Source of the DNA: Trinickia acidisoli
Lineage (GTDB): Bacteria; Pseudomonadota; Gammaproteobacteria; Burkholderiales; Burkholderiaceae
Reading direction: 5' to 3'
Length of the DNA: 64,000 nt
Assembly (NCBI RefSeq): GCF_017315725.1
Contig: NZ_JAFLRG010000002.1
Location: 620,001-684,000, forward strand
Of the stretch, positions 9,514-17,522 are shown piece after piece. The notes under the pieces were generated by a model, which ran no database searches, was not told the DNA's origin, and was given only the letters and a program-made list of their open reading frames with translations. Each line of letters opens with the position of its first letter. Positions within the stretch are counted from its first letter, which is position 1. Both the position numbers and the translations under genes were made by a program.

Positions 9514-10052
9514 TACTGACCAGACGCGCGTTTTGTAAATCGTTTGCGGCGGCGGTAACGTTGGCCCCATTCATGACGCCGGCGCGCGCCGCCGTGCAGG
9601 CGGGCAGTGCCGTGCCCACGTTGCTGTGGGTGCGTCGCGGCGGCGACGAAGCCACGATCGACTATTCCACCGACGAAGGTTTTCGCGCAATCGCATGGAT
9701 GTTGCGCGACGTGCGCGCGGGCATCGTTGGGGTGCCGGCTTGGCGTCTGTTGCAGCAGTGGTCGTGGATGCAAGCATGGCTGGCCGCATACGGCCGACAC
9801 GTCCGGTTCGACATCCACTCGGGCTTACGCACGAAAGAGACCAACACTTATTTCGAAGGCGCACTTTCGTCCTACCATTTGCCGGATGCGCACCGCGTTT
9901 TTCGTGCCGGCGATTTCAGCACGCCGTCGATTCCGAGCGAATACATGGGACGTCTGGCCTACCTATCGCGGCAAGGCGGCGTGGGCTTCTACCAGCGAGA
10001 CTTCATTCATACGGACGTACGGGGCCGTCTGGTCGCGTGGCGGTCACGCTGA
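9510..10052 (+). CDS. Tat-exported M15/YcbK-like (DUF882) peptidase
   Basis: A 180-residue exported protein that probably cuts peptide bonds in peptidoglycan. The N-terminus TRRAFCKSF followed by a hydrophobic run and an AxA-type cleavage site looks like a twin-arginine signal. The zinc-site pattern of the family is present: SGLRTKETN, then a histidine seven residues before the aspartate in AHRVFRAGD, then FIHTDVRG near the end. The GTG start overlaps the trbC stop as GTGA, so it is translationally coupled. Together with the transglycosylase it gives the operon two wall-remodelling enzymes. Confidence 0.78.
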   Translation: MILTRRAFCKSFAAAVTLAPFMTPARAAVQAGSAVPTLLWVRRGGDEATIDYSTDEGFRAIAWMLRDVRAGIVGVPAWRLLQQWSWMQAWLAAYGRHVRFDIHSGLRTKETNTYFEGALSSYHLPDAHRVFRAGDFSTPSIPSEYMGRLAYLSRQGGVGFYQRDFIHTDVRGRLVAWRSR

Positions 10053-10119
10053 GCGCAGCTACCCTTAATAAACTGACTTAAGTCCTAGGATCGCGGGCGA
10101 GATGAGGCTACCGTCGGTG

Positions 10120-10148
10120 TTCAACTCGACGGCGCGGATGCGTATAAT
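10120..10148 (+). promoter_or_regulatory. Putative sigma-70 promoter
   Basis: TTCAAC at 10120-10125, a 17-base spacer and a perfect TATAAT at 10143-10148. It sits in the gap after the M15-like gene and upstream of the small ORF at 10182, so the genes from 10182 onward may form a separate transcription unit. Confidence 0.6.
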
Positions 10149-10181
10149 GTGGCGGATACATAATCGAACAGGGAGCGCCGC

Positions 10182-10316
10182 ATGGTTTGCAGTAATGCAG
10201 GATCAGCGTTCGAGTACGTGATCACGGTATGTACGAGCGTCGCGCACAGACGCGAGTTGATGATGCAAGCACGGGGTAAACGCGAGTCGATCGACGGGAC
10301 GGCGCCTGCATCATGA
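10182..10316 (+). CDS. Small ORF (44 residues), coupled to the next gene
   Basis: A short frame supported by context. GGGAG at 10171-10175 lies 6 bases before the ATG at 10182, the promoter at 10120-10148 is just upstream, and the TGA overlaps the ATG of the next gene as ATGA. The 44-residue product has a short hydrophobic centre (about residues 9-20) and a basic C-terminal half. It could be a real small protein or a leader peptide that couples ribosomes into the downstream gene. No family is recognisable. Confidence 0.5.
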   Translation: MVCSNAGSAFEYVITVCTSVAHRRELMMQARGKRESIDGTAPAS

Positions 10317-10831
10317 CGCAGAAAAGTATGGGTAAGGGGCCGATCCTCGCGCTCGACCTCGAGAAATTTCGTGTGAAGTATGGCCTCTCGATCAGCTCGG
10401 CGTGCGAAATCTTTGGACTGCAGCGGGCCAAGTGGACGGCGCTGCAAAAAAATCCGTCCGCGGTTTTGACCGATAACACGGTTTGCATTCTGCTCGATTT
10501 CTATGAGCGCAACCCGTCGACGATACCGATCCGGCGCGTCATCAATATCCGACAACACATGGTCGATCTCGGCTACGACCCCGACAATCCGACGGACAAA
10601 GCGCTCTTCGCCACGACGCATGGGCGCGAGAAGGCAGCGTCGTATCGGTGGGACGGCGGTCAGGGTGGCATCAGCAAACCGGTCGAGCGGCTTATCGAAG
10701 CGACCGACCGATTGCCTACGGAGTCCGGCAAGAAGAAGCGCCAGGTGCTCGAATCGATTGCGCGCGAGGTAGCGGTGAGGCAGGGGATACGCGACCCGCT
10801 GGCGCGCGGCTCTTGGCGCAAGGATGACTAG
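10313..10831 (+). CDS. Predicted helix-turn-helix-like DNA-binding protein
   Basis: A 172-residue soluble basic protein. Residues about 13-65 (KFRVKYGLSISSACEIFGL and following) resemble a Cro/C1-type helix-turn-helix with the sequence pattern expected of a bacterial regulator, and the C-terminal half is charged and helical. It may regulate the island, in the way IncI1 elements carry tra regulators, but I cannot assign it to TraB or any named family. The start at 10313 overlaps the upstream small ORF; the next gene begins 11 bases after its stop. Confidence 0.65.
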   Translation: MTQKSMGKGPILALDLEKFRVKYGLSISSACEIFGLQRAKWTALQKNPSAVLTDNTVCILLDFYERNPSTIPIRRVINIRQHMVDLGYDPDNPTDKALFATTHGREKAASYRWDGGQGGISKPVERLIEATDRLPTESGKKKRQVLESIAREVAVRQGIRDPLARGSWRKDD

Positions 10832-10842
10832 ACGAGGAGCGC

Positions 10843-11451
10843 ATGATAAAAGCTAAGCGTCCCGGCATCGACGTCAGCATCGTGATGTTCTATAAACCGG
10901 GCAATCTGCCGGCTCAACTGAATATCTCTGAGATCACAGTGCCGCTTGCGCGGCGCATACCGGGCTATATCACCGGGCTTTCCGGGCATCAGCGAATGGA
11001 AAGCATGATGTACGCGCGGCAATACGCCGATGCGAAACGCCTCGAGATGATCGTCGTCGATCTTTTGGCTGGCTTCGAGTTGCCGCTCTATCCGAAGGTG
11101 CTGCCTCCCGAACTCGTCAAGGACCATGACGTACTCAATCTTTTCCGCGCTTCGAAAGAGTTGATCGCGTGGATTGCCGAATACTGGCAGCAATGGGTCG
11201 TCGAAGACGAAGGGCAGCGCGGCAAAACGCGCTACGAATGGGCGCGGCCGGCGGATTTCGTCGCACGCCGGCCCGATTTGCTACCGCGCCTGCTTGAACT
11301 CGAACCGTTCCGGCACATCCACATCGTCACTCATCCCGTCATCACCGGTTATCACGACAAGCCATTGACGGCCACGTCGTTCCGAGTGGGATATCCGCTG
11401 ATCGAGCGCGCGTCCGCGCGTTTTCATCCCGACATCGAAATCGTCGTCTAA
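10843..11451 (+). CDS. Hypothetical protein of the secretion cluster
   Basis: A 202-residue soluble protein that I do not recognise. It has no signal peptide or membrane segment. GAGGAG directly upstream supports the ATG at 10843. Mixed helix and strand are suggested throughout, with a Trp-rich helical stretch around residues 109-124 (IAWIAEYWQQW). Tight spacing to the putative regulator places it in the same unit. Its role is probably cytosolic (regulation or substrate handling), but this is inference from position only. Confidence 0.6.
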   Translation: MIKAKRPGIDVSIVMFYKPGNLPAQLNISEITVPLARRIPGYITGLSGHQRMESMMYARQYADAKRLEMIVVDLLAGFELPLYPKVLPPELVKDHDVLNLFRASKELIAWIAEYWQQWVVEDEGQRGKTRYEWARPADFVARRPDLLPRLLELEPFRHIHIVTHPVITGYHDKPLTATSFRVGYPLIERASARFHPDIEIVV

Positions 11452-11561
11452 CGGCTCGCGCGCTTGCGAGGTGCCCGGCATCGTCACGGTGCATGGGACC
11501 ACCTCGCACGTCGCGCGGCGAAGAGCATGGCGTGCGTATCGCTCGAGTGCAAAACGTATAC

Positions 11562-11590
11562 TTGCCTTCATGTTTTTCAGTGCGTATGAT
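11562..11590 (+). promoter_or_regulatory. Putative sigma-70 promoter of the pilP/bactofilin unit
   Basis: TTGCCT at 11562-11567, a 17-base spacer, and TATGAT at 11585-11590, in an A/T-rich patch between the gene ending at 11451 and the PilP-like gene at 11663. The leader would be about 65 bases. Confidence 0.55.
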
Positions 11591-11662
11591 GCAATCGATA
11601 CGAAATTAAGCGAGTCGTGCGATTTGCGCCTTTTCGGCGCGCCAAGCTAGATCGAGGCACGG

Positions 11663-12376
11663 ATGGAAAACACACTGCAAGCCGCGGGAGCGGGAGATGG
11701 CGGGCGGCGCGCTGCAAGCGGCGTCGAGTTGACGGCGGCCGGACGATTGCTCATTGCGGCGGCGATTGCGGCGGCAGGATTCGGTGCCTGGCATGGCTAT
11801 CAGCATTACAGCGCGGCCAACGCGCCCGTTGCGGCGGCACGCCCGAATATCGCGCATCTCGCACTTGCCGCGCCCACGAGTGTTGCGAGCGCCGAAAGCG
11901 CCTCGGCCGCATCGAAGCTCACGCAGTTGACTCAGGTACTGCAGCAAGAACGTGCGGAGCGAGACACGCAAGCGGCCGCATGGCGATCGGTTGCCGATAC
12001 GAATCGGCAGCAAATCGCCGCGCTTTCAGCTCAATTACAGACGGTCGAGTCGAAGCTCGGGGCATTGGAAAAAGCGCCACCGGCATCGCGTGTGCCGCAT
12101 GAGCAAATTGCGGACGTGGCCTCGAGCGCGAGGGCCGTTCATCCCGCGCTCGATGCAGCGAAGAATACCGCGCAGGTAGACGTCGCCTCGCTGCCGGTCG
12201 AAACGGTATCGGCACAATCGTTGAATCTGACGGGCCTTGGAAACGGAGTCATTCAGCTCGGCAACCAGAAACTCGCCGTCGGGCAGTCGCTTCAGCCCGG
12301 CGAAACGATCGTCGCCGTCGATCCGGTCAGCCGCTCGATCGTCACGAATCGACGCATTCTCAACGTCACGAACTGA
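11663..12376 (+). CDS. pilP: PilP-like type IV pilus assembly protein
   Basis: A 237-residue inner-membrane protein resembling PilP of the IncI1 thin pilus. It has one membrane segment (about residues 28-45), a periplasmic coiled coil (about 85-135) and a C-terminal beta-rich segment with GNQKLAVGQSLQPGE and a VDPVSRSIVTN hairpin, the pattern of PilP and type II protein C HR domains that contact the secretin. An AGGCACGG stretch precedes the ATG. Its operon partners pilN, pilO and a complete pilQ are not next to it, unlike in IncI1. The bactofilin gene follows after 7 bases. Confidence 0.65.
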   Translation: MENTLQAAGAGDGGRRAASGVELTAAGRLLIAAAIAAAGFGAWHGYQHYSAANAPVAAARPNIAHLALAAPTSVASAESASAASKLTQLTQVLQQERAERDTQAAAWRSVADTNRQQIAALSAQLQTVESKLGALEKAPPASRVPHEQIADVASSARAVHPALDAAKNTAQVDVASLPVETVSAQSLNLTGLGNGVIQLGNQKLAVGQSLQPGETIVAVDPVSRSIVTNRRILNVTN

Positions 12377-12383
12377 GGTCCCG

Positions 12384-13151
12384 ATGAACGAACCCGGCAT
12401 TCTTGTGCGCGTAGCGCTTGGTATCGGCTTGGCAAAGCGGACCGTGCCAGCGGTGCGGATGCAGTCGGTGAACGACGCAACGGCGGAAACGCCGGCGCCG
12501 GTACAGGCCAAACGTCCTCAGCCGGTACAAGCACCTCAGGCATCTCAGTCGCCGCCACCCTCGCACCCGGCACAACCGGCTATGCGTTCTCAGTCGATGG
12601 GAATGCAGCCTCGAAGCGAGCACGGTGTTGCATCGCGGCCGGCGCAAGCTGCGCCCAACTCCACGCCGAAGCCACAATCGCAGCAGTCGTTGCCCGACGG
12701 ATTGCCTACCCGATCCAAGGTGACCGATATCGGTACCGTCATGCCCGCGGCTGCACAGTTGAACGGCGATCTCGAGATCGAAGAGAGCATCGTCCTGCAG
12801 TGCGTCGTGCGCGGCAACGTGACGCAAACCGGCGATCACCAAGTGGTGCTCAGTGCAACGGGCGGCATTCACGGTGTGCTGCGTGCCCATACCGCGGTCG
12901 TTGGGGGCACAGTGGAAGGGGACATCTACGCCGATCGTGTCGTCCTGCTCGAAACGGCGGTCGTCAACGGCAACATCGAATACGCGACGATCGCCATCAA
13001 AGAAGGGGCGACCGTCAACGGTGTGTTGGTTCGCGTCGTGCCGAATGTGATTGCGGTGGACGGCAATGCGCAGGCCGAGCAACAGCGCACGGAAATGCCG
13101 GGCCTGCGCGCGGTGGGATCGGCCGCTGATTCTCACGAACGCGCGGCATGA
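12384..13151 (+). CDS. Bactofilin
   Basis: A 255-residue protein with a proline/glutamine-rich N-terminal region (about residues 30-110) and a bactofilin (formerly DUF583) beta-helix at about 120-220. The helix is recognisable by its short repeats: LNGDLEIEESIVLQCVVRGN, then GVLRAHTAVVGGTVEGDIYA, then AVVNGNIEYATIAIKEGATV. Bactofilins form membrane-associated filaments that position envelope machines and wall enzymes. Finding one inside a secretion/pilus operon suggests it anchors or places the apparatus. The start at 12384 lies 7 bases after the PilP-like gene; the 3' end overlaps the next gene as ATGA. Confidence 0.85.
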   Translation: MNEPGILVRVALGIGLAKRTVPAVRMQSVNDATAETPAPVQAKRPQPVQAPQASQSPPPSHPAQPAMRSQSMGMQPRSEHGVASRPAQAAPNSTPKPQSQQSLPDGLPTRSKVTDIGTVMPAAAQLNGDLEIEESIVLQCVVRGNVTQTGDHQVVLSATGGIHGVLRAHTAVVGGTVEGDIYADRVVLLETAVVNGNIEYATIAIKEGATVNGVLVRVVPNVIAVDGNAQAEQQRTEMPGLRAVGSAADSHERAA

Positions 13152-13399
13152 CGATGCGAGGCCGTTTCACCGTGAGGTATTGGAGCGCGCTCGCGGTTTG
13201 GAGCGTGCTTTGCGCGCTTATATCGCAATGGCATTTTCCGCACGTGCTGTTCATCTGCGAGCACGTCGAGGCGCTCTATCACGGCATGGCTGACGATGCG
13301 ACGGTGTCGCGCGCCATGCAGATGCTCGTGGCCGTCGTTTGGACAGTCGGCGCCGCGGGGCTGACGGTTTGTTGGCAGGTATTCGGTTTGGCGCGTTGA
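13148..13399 (+). CDS. Small two-segment membrane protein
   Basis: An 83-residue protein with two hydrophobic segments (about 13-33 and 60-80) joined by a loop with a cysteine and histidines. Its ATG overlaps the bactofilin stop as ATGA, so the two are translationally coupled and may act together, for example as a membrane anchor for the bactofilin filament. No family is recognised. Confidence 0.6.
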   Translation: MTMRGRFTVRYWSALAVWSVLCALISQWHFPHVLFICEHVEALYHGMADDATVSRAMQMLVAVVWTVGAAGLTVCWQVFGLAR

Positions 13400-13410
13400 G
13401 GTCCAGAAAG

Positions 13411-13707
13411 ATGAAACGTTTGCGGCTTGGATGCTGGGAAATTTTCTTCGTAGTCCTAATCGTTTTGACCGTCGCGGCGTGTCTGCTGGATGCATGCCCG
13501 GCCTCCTTACGCGAGATCGAAGCGGTGAACGCGCTAGCTGCATCGAATCCCGCGGCGCGTTCGTTCTTGGCGGCAAGCATGTCGGCGGACGGCAGCCCGA
13601 ATAGAAGAGCGCTGCGGCAATGGCGGGCCCGGGTGATGGCAATTGAAGCCGCGACGCGGCGCTCGGGCTGGAAGGCATACGAGCACGCGGTGGGTGGCGC
13701 GCGATGA
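13411..13707 (+). CDS. Small membrane-anchored or exported protein
   Basis: A 98-residue protein with a basic N-terminus and a hydrophobic run at about residues 9-27, ending in CLLDAC, that can act as a signal anchor. The remainder is charged and helical. The start at 13411 is preceded by AGAAAG and lies 11 bases after the previous stop, in the same transcription unit. I do not recognise a family; position suggests an accessory envelope component. Confidence 0.55.
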   Translation: MKRLRLGCWEIFFVVLIVLTVAACLLDACPASLREIEAVNALAASNPAARSFLAASMSADGSPNRRALRQWRARVMAIEAATRRSGWKAYEHAVGGAR

Positions 13708-13749
13708 AGGGCGCAGAGATCGACGCGGAACACAGATAGAGGCTTACAC

Positions 13750-13974
13750 ATGGCATTGGACGACAACATCGACGCAGTGCGGGATCTGCAGAATTCCGGC
13801 AACCATGCGGCTCGCTTGTTGGGATACCTGAACATCGGCGTGCTGCCGAGCCGGGAAAACATTGCGCACGCGCAACAGTGGCTCGCTTCGGCAACGGACA
13901 AGTTGGAGCCCGTGCTGAAGGAAGCGGAGGCCGATCGCGTATCCCCGCGCTTTCAGCCCGGGATGAAGCGCTAG
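13750..13974 (+). CDS. Small hypothetical protein
   Basis: A 74-residue soluble helical protein without signal peptide. GAGG at 13740-13743 supports the ATG at 13750. It lies between two exported-protein genes on the same strand with short gaps, so it is probably part of the operon. No motif is recognised. Confidence 0.55.
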   Translation: MALDDNIDAVRDLQNSGNHAARLLGYLNIGVLPSRENIAHAQQWLASATDKLEPVLKEAEADRVSPRFQPGMKR

Positions 13975-14015
13975 TGGGTATTTCGCGCGAGACTCAATTC
14001 AGGGAGGAATGCTTC

Positions 14016-14513
14016 ATGAGCATGCGCAAAATCGGCTGCCTATTGTCGATCGCGGCGATCGTCTCGACGGCGGCCGAGCCGGTGATGGCTCAATGCGCGA
14101 TGGCAACCCAGATGCAGGCCGCGCAACAAGCGGAACAGGCGCGGCGCCTGGCAAACATCAACACGAACATGCAGACGCTGACGCTGCTCAACCAGCTCGA
14201 AACGGCTTGTTTGCAGGGTTTTCAGGCGATACCCACGCAGTACATCGGTAACAGTACGGTTGCAATGGCGGCGCTCAGCAAGATCGAGCAGGCCGCTTGT
14301 CAATCGCTCGCGAACCAAGCGCGCTCGACGGCGCAATCGGCCATGGCATCGGCGCAGGCTCAGGTTCAGGCGCAGATCAACAGCATTGCCGCGAATGTCA
14401 GCAAGGGGAGCGGATCCACGGGCATGCTCTCGGGCGTGACGTCGTCGTCGGCTTCATCGAGCAGCGGGTGGGGATCGACGGTCATGAACGCCATGTCGAG
14501 GATGTTTCAATGA
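14016..14513 (+). CDS. Exported coiled-coil protein
   Basis: A 165-residue protein with a signal peptide (about residues 1-26, cleavage after VMA) and a mature part rich in Ala, Gln and Ser that should form a long helical hairpin or coiled coil (about 28-135), ending in a Ser/Gly-rich tail. GGAGG at 14003-14007 supports the ATG at 14016. Its stop overlaps the next start (ATGA). The layout resembles small periplasmic VirB5-type conjugation proteins, but the match is by architecture only. Confidence 0.65.
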   Translation: MSMRKIGCLLSIAAIVSTAAEPVMAQCAMATQMQAAQQAEQARRLANINTNMQTLTLLNQLETACLQGFQAIPTQYIGNSTVAMAALSKIEQAACQSLANQARSTAQSAMASAQAQVQAQINSIAANVSKGSGSTGMLSGVTSSSASSSSGWGSTVMNAMSRMFQ

Positions 14514-15721
14514 GAAAGACGATCGCCGCGCGCGCTGCGCTGTTCGCCGTGTTCGGGCTTTCCGTGAGCTCGAGTGCCTATGCGGGGTGTGACGGCTGTG
14601 TCGTTGCCGCGGTAACGGCGACCGGACAGGAAATTACCGGGGCTATTAGCGCGCTGGGCGCGACGTTGCAAGAGGCATTGCTCGAGATCGACAGTGACAT
14701 CGGGGCTATCGGGGCCAAGGATTCGGGCAGTAGCGTGATGTCGGCCAATACCCAGCGTGAAATGACGGCGCAAACGGAGCAGCAGCACGAGATCGACATG
14801 ACGCTTCAAGAAACGGAGCTGCCGCTCGATCCTTGCGCGACGTCGGGCAGCAACTATGCGATGCAGGCCGTGCACAGCGTCAACACGACGGCGTCGAGCT
14901 ATCGGCCGGGGGGCGGTGCGACGGTATCGAGTGCCCCGCTTTCCAAAGCGCTGAACAGCTCGGCGCCTTCGGCCGAGGCGTCGCGCCGCGCATCCACGAC
15001 GATTCACGAGGCGTCGTACTGCAATGCGAACGAAGTGGCGCTGGGGTATCCCGGATGCTCGACCTCGACGATGCCGGACGGCGACGCGAACGCCGATTCG
15101 CTTTATAGCGGCGCGGGTATGCCGGGCAAGGACGTCGACTTGACGTTCACTTCGCGAGAGATCGAGGCGGCGCGCGCGTACGAACGCATGTCGATCGACC
15201 CCGAGCCGCCGCAATACATTACGAAGGCCGAGGCGGGCACCGAGGTGGGCAAGCTATACATCGCCATGCAGAAGGCGTACATGGCGAACGAGACGTCGGC
15301 CGAAAACACGATCAACAACATGATCGCGTCGCGTGCGCCGTTTCCTGGCAGTGCGCAGTTGATCAGCGACATCAATTCCTCTTCCGATTCGGCGCAGCGG
15401 TATTTCAATGCGAATGCATCGCCGGTTGCCAAGAGCACGGGGACGATGAGCCTCGCGGAGCTCGAGGACTTCGAGGCCGGGCGACGTTGGCGCAATCCGT
15501 ATTGGCAGATCGAAATGGGGGCGGTGGCCGATCCGACCAAACTTGCGCGCGAGCAGCTTTATACGACTGCGTTCATGGCGGATATGGCTTATCAGAGTTA
15601 TCAGAGATCGCAGCATATCGAGGTGCTGTTGAGTCAGATCCTTGCGGTGATGGAGCGCACGGGTGAGCGGCCGTTGCTCGAGGCGCAGTTGCAGCGCGTG
15701 CAGGCGACGAATGCGCGGTGA
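14510..15721 (+). CDS. Exported secretion-cluster protein
   Basis: A 403-residue protein with a signal peptide (cleavage after AYA near residue 25) and a mature N-terminus starting with a redox-like CDGC motif. Further cysteines at DPCATS, SYCNA and PGCSTS could form disulfides, perhaps with TrbB. The C-terminal 60 residues are helical (YQRSQHIEVLLSQILAVME). It is translationally coupled to the previous exported protein (ATGA) and is followed 18 bases later by pilV1, so it likely acts in the periplasm or at the surface with the secretion or pilus apparatus. Family not recognised; an IcmX-like role is one possibility. Confidence 0.68.
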   Translation: MRKTIAARAALFAVFGLSVSSSAYAGCDGCVVAAVTATGQEITGAISALGATLQEALLEIDSDIGAIGAKDSGSSVMSANTQREMTAQTEQQHEIDMTLQETELPLDPCATSGSNYAMQAVHSVNTTASSYRPGGGATVSSAPLSKALNSSAPSAEASRRASTTIHEASYCNANEVALGYPGCSTSTMPDGDANADSLYSGAGMPGKDVDLTFTSREIEAARAYERMSIDPEPPQYITKAEAGTEVGKLYIAMQKAYMANETSAENTINNMIASRAPFPGSAQLISDINSSSDSAQRYFNANASPVAKSTGTMSLAELEDFEAGRRWRNPYWQIEMGAVADPTKLAREQLYTTAFMADMAYQSYQRSQHIEVLLSQILAVMERTGERPLLEAQLQRVQATNAR

Positions 15722-15739
15722 GGGGGAAAGGGGTAGCTG

Positions 15740-17056
15740 ATGGATGCCGTTGTGGGGTACGTGGTAGCGCTAGTGCTATCGATGATGGGCGTTGCGGGCT
15801 TTGCCACATGGGCGAAGATCGGTGTGACGAACGTGAAGGCGGCTGCCACCGCGAGCCAGATGGCTATCTTCGATCAAGCCGCGCAGCAGTACGTCCAAGA
15901 CAACGCTACGGCGCTCGCAGTGCAGGCCACGACAACAGTGCCGGTCGTGCTTAACGCAGCGAACTTGAGTAGCTACCTTCCCGCTGGGTTCTCCGGCACC
16001 AATCCGTTTGGCCAAACATGGCAACTGCAGGTGCTGAAAACGGTGGGCGGACAGTTGCAATCGCTGGTTACGTCGCAAAACGGCGCGCCTATTTCCGACA
16101 CGAAGCAACTGGTGCAAATCGCCGCGCAAGCTGGGGCGCAAGGTGGCTTCGTGCCGTATGCGAACCAGGCTGGCGATGCGACGATGAACCCGGCTTCCGC
16201 GATGGGTGCGTACGGGGGATGGAAGCTGTTGCTTGCCAACTATGCGAATCCTGGGAGCGGGCACCTTGCTTCGCTGCTGACCCTTACCAACGTGCAGTCG
16301 AACAACGATTACCTCTATCGCGTTGCGGTGCCCGGTCAGTCTCAGCTCAATCAGATGGAAACGGCGCTCGATATGAACGTGAACGATATCGATCATGCGG
16401 GCAACGTCAACGCTCAGGGCGTGAACGTGCAAAACGCCAGCAGCGCTCCGACGGTCGATATCGGCGCTGGATCGGTTTCCTATGCGAGCACGAACCAGCA
16501 ATTGACGCTTGCCGCGGATGGGGGCACGCAGATCATGAATGCTGCGGGAACGTCGGCAGCACCACTGACGGCGGGAAACATCACGGGCGGGATCTTGCAG
16601 CCGACGACGTCTGCAACTTTGGATGGCGCGTGCCAACAAGCGGGTGCTATCGCCAACTCCGGAACTGGTCCATTGTTTTGCCAATCCAATGTGTGGCGAC
16701 TGCTGCGGAGTTCCTCGCAATACGCGGTTGATAGCAACACGCCTGGGGTGCCTTCGTCATCGTGCAATCAAGCGCTTTCCGTTCCTATCCCGGGCGGCAC
16801 GACAGGCGTTTTCCTTACGGCGGACGGAAGCTGCTCGCAATTCACTGGCGGGACGTGCATTCTTGAAATCAACGGTAATAAGGAGGCGTTTTCTAGCACG
16901 TCGTCGGGCTACGGGTCGGTCGCGTCTTCCTGGACGCCGAATCAAGCGCAGATCAACGTCGGCTCGATCGCAGTCCTCGTACAGACTTACGACGGGGCCG
17001 GTGACGCGGTCTGCAGCCCAACCTATGGCCGTGTAGACGTCATCTTTTTTTACTAG
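15740..17056 (+). CDS. pilV: PilV-like minor pilin / tip adhesin (copy 1, shufflon type)
   Basis: In IncI1 elements PilV sits at the thin-pilus tip and its C-terminus picks the recipient cell. This 438-residue protein has an N-terminal hydrophobic segment, a long conserved part (to about residue 235) that is clearly paralogous to the gene at 26907-28202 (shared YVQDN, NPFGQTW, LQSLVTSQ, YANQAGDATM), and a C-terminal variable part beginning at CQSNVW (residues 314-319). That codon run fits the R64 shufflon site in frame. There is no prepilin leader; the start at 15740 has an AGGGG box. The protein ends in a Cys-containing globular domain. Confidence 0.82.
   Translation: MDAVVGYVVALVLSMMGVAGFATWAKIGVTNVKAAATASQMAIFDQAAQQYVQDNATALAVQATTTVPVVLNAANLSSYLPAGFSGTNPFGQTWQLQVLKTVGGQLQSLVTSQNGAPISDTKQLVQIAAQAGAQGGFVPYANQAGDATMNPASAMGAYGGWKLLLANYANPGSGHLASLLTLTNVQSNNDYLYRVAVPGQSQLNQMETALDMNVNDIDHAGNVNAQGVNVQNASSAPTVDIGAGSVSYASTNQQLTLAADGGTQIMNAAGTSAAPLTAGNITGGILQPTTSATLDGACQQAGAIANSGTGPLFCQSNVWRLLRSSSQYAVDSNTPGVPSSSCNQALSVPIPGGTTGVFLTADGSCSQFTGGTCILEINGNKEAFSSTSSGYGSVASSWTPNQAQINVGSIAVLVQTYDGAGDAVCSPTYGRVDVIFFY
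16678..16696 (+). repeat. sfx-like shufflon recombination site inside pilV1
   Basis: The 19 bases fit the R64 sfx consensus GTGCCAATCCGGTNNNTGG with three mismatches (first base, and AA for GG in the core), in the same reading frame, so that the site encodes C-Q-S-N-V-W. It sits exactly where the conserved PilV part gives way to the variable C-terminus, as in R64. Confidence 0.6.
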
Positions 17057-17076
17057 CTGCCGGGTCTTCGAGTTGC

Positions 17077-17095
17077 TGACCAATCCGGTGAATGG
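17077..17095 (+). repeat. Second sfx-like site, direct orientation, after the pilV1 stop
   Basis: Matches the R64 sfx consensus perfectly from CCAATCCGGT through TGG, with mismatches only in the first three bases. It lies 399 bases (133 codons) downstream of the first site in the same orientation and frame. Confidence 0.65.
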
Positions 17096-17200
17096 GTAAG
17101 TGCAGTCGCGATAACCAGCACGAGAGCCGTCGTCAGTGATCTTGGAAGCGTCCCAAATGAGCAGAGCAACTTTCAAGGCCGTCTGGTGCTGTCATCGTGA
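17078..17200 (+). pseudogene. Silent alternative pilV C-terminal cassette
   Basis: Reading on from the second sfx-like site gives an open frame of 40 codons starting D-Q-S-G-E-W-V-S and ending at TGA 17198-17200. It has no start codon of its own and is in the same frame as the pilV1 stop (TAG 17054-17056). Recombination between the two sites would delete 399 bases and replace the present 125-residue end of PilV1 with this short one. The W-V-S after the site matches the same place in PilV2. It may be a live alternative or a decayed remnant. Confidence 0.6.
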
Positions 17201-17426
17201 CATGCACGAAGTAACCGTGAAATGGCGATTGACCGACACCCTGGCGCAGCGGCGGCGCAGCTAGAGTCTCCATACTTCGATCTCAATTGACCATGCGTCC
17301 TAAATGACGTATCGTATATATCATACGGAATACGAAAACTCTCTAACCCGTGCTCCGTATCAGGATGACGGCCGCGATCGTTGACCCCACCAATGCCGGC
17401 CATCGCCTGTATTCACCCTCGTTGCG

Positions 17427-17470
17427 CCGAATGGCAAGCTACGTTGCCGTTTGCCATTCGGCTCCTTTTT
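17427..17470 (+). terminator. Rho-independent terminator
   Basis: An 11-bp perfect stem (CCGAATGGCAA at 17427-17437 with its complement at 17451-17461), a 13-base loop, and TTTTT at 17466-17470. It closes the pilV1 transcription unit and separates it from the cargo genes starting at 17523. Between the cassette end (17200) and this hairpin I see only A/T-rich sequence with possible promoter elements (TTGACC 17287-17292, TATCGT 17310-17315). Confidence 0.8.
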
Positions 17471-17522
17471 CGACAGGGGCGTAGGCCAGATGCGAAAGGA
17501 TACGGTGGTTCAGGAGAACAAC

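Noticed and set aside
16757..17176. Minus-strand frame over the end of pilV1 as an inverted shufflon cassette
   Set aside because: It only looks pilin-like at its start, has an Arg-rich end, and lacks an inverted sfx site; the plus-strand reading explains the same bases better.
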